DNA of 64,000 nt, taken from Mycolicibacter nonchromogenicus. Its GTDB lineage: Bacteria > Actinomycetota > Actinomycetes > Mycobacteriales > Mycobacteriaceae. The DNA lies in the NCBI RefSeq assembly GCF_002101775.1, contig NZ_LQPI01000032.1, forward strand, positions 110,269-174,268, read 5' to 3'. Below, one piece after another: positions 60,401-64,000 of this stretch. The notes under the pieces were generated by a model, which was given only the letters and a program-made list of their open reading frames with translations, searched no databases and was not told the origin of the DNA. Numbering within the stretch: position 1 is the first letter of the stretch; every line of letters begins with the position of its first letter. The translations under genes and the position numbers were made by a program.

Positions 60401-62876
60401 TCCGGCGGTGTTCCGCACCACCGACCTGTTGCCGTTGTCGGCCAGCGGCAAGGTGGATCGCCGGGCGCTGCTCGCTCGCGACAAGGACCTCGACGCCGAA
60501 CCCGCGGAATTCGTGGCGCCCCGCGACGCAACCGAACAGGCGCTGGCCGAGATCTGGCGCGAGGTGCTCGGCGTGGACCGGGTCGGCGTGACCGACGACT
60601 TCTTCGCACTCGGCGGTGCCTCCACCCAAGCGCTGGAAGTTGCGGTGCGAGTGGGGGAGCTGGGCCTGGAACTGCGGCCGGAGTCATTGTTCGTCTACGG
60701 CACCATCGCCGAGTTGGCCGCCGAGTTCGGGCCGATCGGCGGGGCCGCCAAGGACACCCAGCCCGCCGAGCAGCCTGCGGCGCAACCCGAGGCGGCCGTG
60801 GTACCCGCGGCGCCCAAGGCCGCTCCGGCGCCGGTGATCAAGCCCGTGCAGAACGGTCCGGCGCGCAACGTCGTGATCGAGAGCCTGGGCGTGTACCTGC
60901 CGCCGCGAGTGGTCTCCACCGAGCAGGTGCTGGCCGACTGCGTCAACGAGGTGAAGATCCCCCTGGAGCGGCTCACCGGGATCAAGAACCGCCGAATGGC
61001 CGGCCAAGACGAGTTCTCGATCGACTTGGGCCGCAAGGCGATTGCCGACTGCTTGTCGCGGTCGAGCTACGCCCCCGAGGAGATCGACCTGGTCATCGCC
61101 TGCAACATCTCGCGCTGCGACGGCCCGGAGCACATGTTCACCTTCGAGCCGAGCACCGCCTCGCAGCTCCGGGACCAACTGGGGCTGACCAACGCGGTCT
61201 GCTTCGACATCAACAACGCCTGCGCGGGCATGTTCACCGGCGTCAGCGTGGCCCAGGACTTCCTCAAAACCGGTTTGGTGCGTAACGCGCTGGTGGTCAG
61301 TGGTGAATACATCAGCCACATCACCGAAACCGCGCAGCAGGAGATCGAAAGCGCGATGGACCCGCGGCTGGCCTGCCTGACCGTCGGCGACGCCGGCGCG
61401 GCGGCGGTGCTCGAACTCGGCCCCAACGACCGGGTTGGCTTCCACGACCTGGACCTGGCCACGTTCAGCGAATTCGCCAAGCTGTGCATCGCCAAGGCCA
61501 CCGACGGTCCGCACGGCGGCGCCATCATGGTCACCGACTCGGTCACCCAGACCGCGATCGCGGTGAAGCACTCGGTTCCCTACGTGGCGGCGGTCATGCA
61601 GCGGCACGGCTGGCGGCCCGAGACAGCCGATCAGCTGCTGATGCACCAGACCTCCGAGGCATCGATCAACGACGCCATCTTGACCATCAACCGGGTCTTC
61701 GGGGCCGGCGCCGCAAGCCGGGCCAACACCATCTGCAACCTCGCCGAGCGCGGGAACACCGCTACGACAACGCACTTCGTCGCGCTCTATGACTACATCA
61801 ATGCGGGACGGATCAATTCCGGTGACAATGTCGTGTTGTCCATCACCGGATCAGGGCAGACCATCGGTACCGGTCTCTACACGTTCGACGATCTGCCGGA
61901 CCGGATGCGCCGGGCCGGTAGCGGCCAGAGCGGCCACGGCGCGCGCGGACGCTCCAACGGGGGCCGTCGGGAACTTCCGGCGACACCGCGGGTGCGTATC
62001 GAGGGCATCGGTTTTGCCACCGAGGGGCAGGAGCCGCCCAGTTCCATCCAGTTCGCCGTCGACGCCGCGAGCGCCTGCCTGGCCGACAGTGGAGTCGAGC
62101 GCACCGACATCGGGCTGGTGATTCACGCGGGGATCTACCGCGACGACTTCCTCAGCGAGCCGGCCGTCGCGACGCTGGTCGCCGGCGAGGTCGGGATCAA
62201 CGCCGAGCCCGAGTCCGCGGACGCCCCCAAGACCTTCGCGTTCGACGTCCTCAACGGGGCGGTCGGCTTCCTCAACGGTTGCCATGTCGCGGCCGGCATG
62301 ATCGGTGCCGGGCGGACCGGGCACGCCATGGTGCTGGCCTCTGAGGTGGAGAACAACACCCTGGCGAGTGGCTATCCGCGCAACGGCATCGCAGAGACCG
62401 GTTCGGCGATCATGTTGAGCCCAAGCAACGGGCCAGAAGGCTTCGGCCGCTTCGTGTTCGGTCACCACCCGGAGCACCGCGGTGCGCTGACGACCTACAC
62501 CCAGGAGCGCGACGGCCGGATGTGGCTGCGGATCGACCGCGACCCGAATCTGGCCGCGATCTACGTGAGCTGCCTGCCGTCGTCGGTCAAGGAGCTGCTG
62601 ACTCTGGAGGGGCTGGCGCCCCAGGACATCGCGCTGGTGTTCCCGCCGTATCTTCCCGGAGCCGCACTCGATGAGCTGGCCGCGCACATCGGGGTGGACC
62701 GCTCGCGGTTCGTCGATCTCGAAGCGCAGGGCCAGACCAGTGACCCGTTCACCTCGACGCTGCCGTACCAGATTGCCGACGCCCGCCGGCGCGGCCTGGT
62801 CAAGCCCGGCGACGTCGCGCTGATCATGGCGGTCGGCTCGGGTGTCGAGGTCGGTTGTACGACCTACCGGTTCTGA
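57489..62876 (+). CDS. Hybrid NRPS (C-A-PCP) fused to an active and an inactive ketosynthase-III-like domain
   Basis: 1795 residues from the GTG at 57489. Condensation domain 40-460 with HHIAVDF (catalytic H165, D169). Adenylation domain about 490-990: YTSGSTGTPKG at 651-661, YGPTEAA near 791, YRTGDLARY near 879, K988 near the end; its pocket residues read DPWHFSLIDK, close to the serine code DVWHFSLVDK. Carrier domain with S1045 in LGGAS. After a Pro/Ala linker, residues 1125-1475 are a KASIII/HMG-CoA-synthase-like domain with C1245 (NNACAG), H1386 (MHQTSE) and N1423 (RGNTAT). Residues 1500-1795 are a second such domain with A1591 at the Cys position and Pro at the His position. There is no thioesterase. 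It likely condenses the PKS product with an amino acid and then performs an OleA-type Claisen step. Confidence 0.9.
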
Positions 62877-62881
62877 TCGGC

Positions 62882-63871
62882 ATGCGTGCATTCGTCACCG
62901 GGGGAACCGGATTCGTCGGCTCGAACCTGGTCGCTGCGCTGCTGAGCCGGGGCGTGAAGGTGCGCGTGCTGCGCCGCTCGACCTCGCCGATGGCTGCCCT
63001 GGAGGGGTTGGACTGCGAGACCCGCATCGGTGACGTCAACGACGGCGTCGACGCACTGGCCGAAGCAATGGCCGACTGTGACTGGGTGTTTCACACCGCA
63101 GCGATCTCGGACTACTGGCGCTACCGGACTCAGACACGGCTCTACCGCACCAACGTTGACGGGACTCGCGACATGGCCGCCGCGGCGGCGCGCGCCGGCG
63201 TCCAGCGTTTCGTCTACACCAGTTCACTTGCCGCACTCGGGGTACCGGAGCGTGGGCATGAGCTGGTCGAGACCGACGAATTCAACATCCGCCCTAAGCA
63301 GTTCCCCTACGGGCACAGCAAGCATCTCGCCGAGATCGAACTGCAGAAGGCCGCCGCGGCCGGCCTGCCGGTTGTGATCGTCAACCCGTCGGTGGTCATC
63401 GGACCCCGCGACGTCCACCGCATTGCCAGTGCGATGCTCGTCGAAGCCAAGCAGGGCCGGCTGTGGTTCGCCGCTCCCGGCGGCACCAACTTCGTCTCGG
63501 TCGACGACGTGGTGGCCGGACACATCGCGGCTGCCGAGCGGGGCCGGATCGGGGAGCGCTACATCCTCGGCGGGGAGAACCTGTCGTTCCGCGAAGCGTT
63601 CACGGGCGCGTGCGAACTCTTCGACCGGCGTGGGCCGTCGGTGATGCTGCCGCGCTGGTTCATTCCGGTGGCAGCGGCGGGGGTCAGCGCCGCCCGCTTC
63701 GTCGTGGGGCCGAGGCTGCCGATCGACGCGCGCCAGATGCGGCTGTCGACCGCCGAGATCTTCGCCGATGCCAGCAAGTCCCGTACCGAGTTGGGCGTGC
63801 CATTCACGCCGTTCCGGACCGCGTTGCGGGCCGCCCATGACTGGTACCGCGACAACGGCTATCTGGACTAG
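62882..63871 (+). CDS. Extended SDR / 3-beta-HSD-like reductase (OleD or LstD type)
   Basis: 329 residues from the ATG at 62882, six bases after the NRPS stop. NAD(P) loop TGGTGFVG at 6-13, FHTAAISDYW near 70, S114/S115, Y143 and K147 in FPYGHSK. This is the NAD-epimerase/3-beta-hydroxysteroid dehydrogenase-type branch that includes OleD of olefin biosynthesis and LstD of lipstatin biosynthesis, which reduce the beta-keto product of OleA-like condensation. Its tight link to the KASIII-containing NRPS supports that role; it is inference. Other roles, such as dihydroflavonol-type reduction, cannot be excluded. Confidence 0.85.
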   Translation: MRAFVTGGTGFVGSNLVAALLSRGVKVRVLRRSTSPMAALEGLDCETRIGDVNDGVDALAEAMADCDWVFHTAAISDYWRYRTQTRLYRTNVDGTRDMAAAAARAGVQRFVYTSSLAALGVPERGHELVETDEFNIRPKQFPYGHSKHLAEIELQKAAAAGLPVVIVNPSVVIGPRDVHRIASAMLVEAKQGRLWFAAPGGTNFVSVDDVVAGHIAAAERGRIGERYILGGENLSFREAFTGACELFDRRGPSVMLPRWFIPVAAAGVSAARFVVGPRLPIDARQMRLSTAEIFADASKSRTELGVPFTPFRTALRAAHDWYRDNGYLD

Positions 63872-63896
63872 CCGCGACGGCGCGCTCCGGTTTCTG

Positions 63897-64000
63897 CTAG
63901 GGGCCGTCGTCGTCGCTTTCCTGTAGTAGCCGCTCGGGGTGGTGGTAGTGGTTGGTGCGGGGTTGGCCTTTGTCGTGGTGGGGTGGGGGCAGGGTTTCCC
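63897..64000 (-). CDS. REP13E12-family (DUF222/HNH endonuclease) protein, 3' end only
   Basis: On the minus strand a stop (TAG, 63899-63897) closes an open frame that continues past the window edge. The readable tail includes [22 protein letters not shown] followed by an Asp-rich end. [18 protein letters not shown] ending is characteristic of the abundant 13E12 repeat family of mycobacteria, which carry a DUF222 domain and an HNH nuclease motif, the latter near the C-terminus. These genes are multicopy and often mark recombination or insertion points. Only 34 residues are visible. Confidence 0.75.
   Translation of the reverse strand, partial: ETLPPPHHDKGQPRTNHYHHPERLLQESDDDGP

Noticed and set aside
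62500..62876. Thioesterase or reductase release domain at the end of the NRPS
   Set aside because: No GxSxG or Rossmann motif is present; the region is the end of the second KASIII-like domain.

Overview
The window looks like chromosomal DNA of a non-tuberculous mycobacterium, probably a fast grower. The DNA is GC-rich (roughly two thirds G+C by eye). From remembered M. tuberculosis H37Rv gene order, the backbone runs collinear with Rv0440-Rv0491. It carries groEL2 and the peptidase / aldehyde dehydrogenase / lpdC block (Rv0457c-Rv0462). Next come ramB, an acyl-ACP thioesterase, aceA/icl1 and fadB2 (Rv0464c-Rv0468), then the TetR/DUF445/HTH/hbhA/deoC block (Rv0472c-Rv0478). The DUF2993/nitrilase/DUF2505/murB/lprQ block (Rv0479c-Rv0484c) is followed by ROK regulator/mshA/YbjN/gpmA/senX3/regX3 (Rv0485-Rv0491). 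No rRNA, tRNA, CRISPR array or complete insertion sequence was seen. The species cannot be named from the sequence alone.

Layout. 1-2.4 kb: tail of an M24 peptidase, a MIRU-like tandem repeat, and groEL2 under two CIRCE operators. 2.4-12.8 kb: accessory metabolic genes: a metallo-beta-lactamase/CobU fusion, two flavin-type split-barrel proteins, aldo-keto reductase, methyltransferase, D-aminoacylase-like amidohydrolase, VOC and DinB proteins, an aldehyde dehydrogenase and two membrane proteins. 12.8-19.2 kb: S9 peptidase, aldehyde dehydrogenase plus DUF779 partner, two membrane proteins, lpdC. 19.2-26.1 kb: carbon-source switch region: a fused phytol-kinase/DUF92 membrane protein, a CMD-family protein, ramB, a thioesterase, then aceA with two RamB boxes, and fadB2. 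26.1-31.7 kb: secreted protein, TetR, DUF445, HTH regulator, hbhA, small membrane and secreted proteins, deoC. umaA and pcaA are not at this locus.

31.7-37.6 kb is an accessory island: HxlR regulator plus isochorismatase-type hydrolase, divergent from a translationally coupled soluble diiron monooxygenase operon (beta, coupling protein, alpha, reductase) that ends in a rhodanese-like protein. 37.6-43.2 kb: envelope genes (two DUF2993 paralogues, nitrilase, DUF2505, murB, L,D-transpeptidase lprQ). 44.0-47.4 kb: the mycothiol-initiation operon (ROK regulator, mshA, YbjN). It is preceded by a leaderless, cysteine-rich 26-codon ORF and a hairpin that can cover the next ribosome binding site. 47.4-50.2 kb: gpmA, senX3, regX3.

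50.3-63.9 kb is the most novel part: a biosynthetic operon directly downstream of regX3. Its first protein is FAAL-ACP-KS-AT-(DH remnant)-KR-ACP. The second is C-A-PCP followed, in the same chain, by a catalytically intact ketosynthase-III-like domain and a second one that has lost its Cys and His. The third is a 3-beta-HSD/OleD-like reductase. The architecture predicts a reduced polyketide joined to an amino acid (serine-like code) and released or extended by an OleA-type pair. The window ends inside the 3' end of a REP13E12-type (DUF222/HNH) gene on the minus strand.
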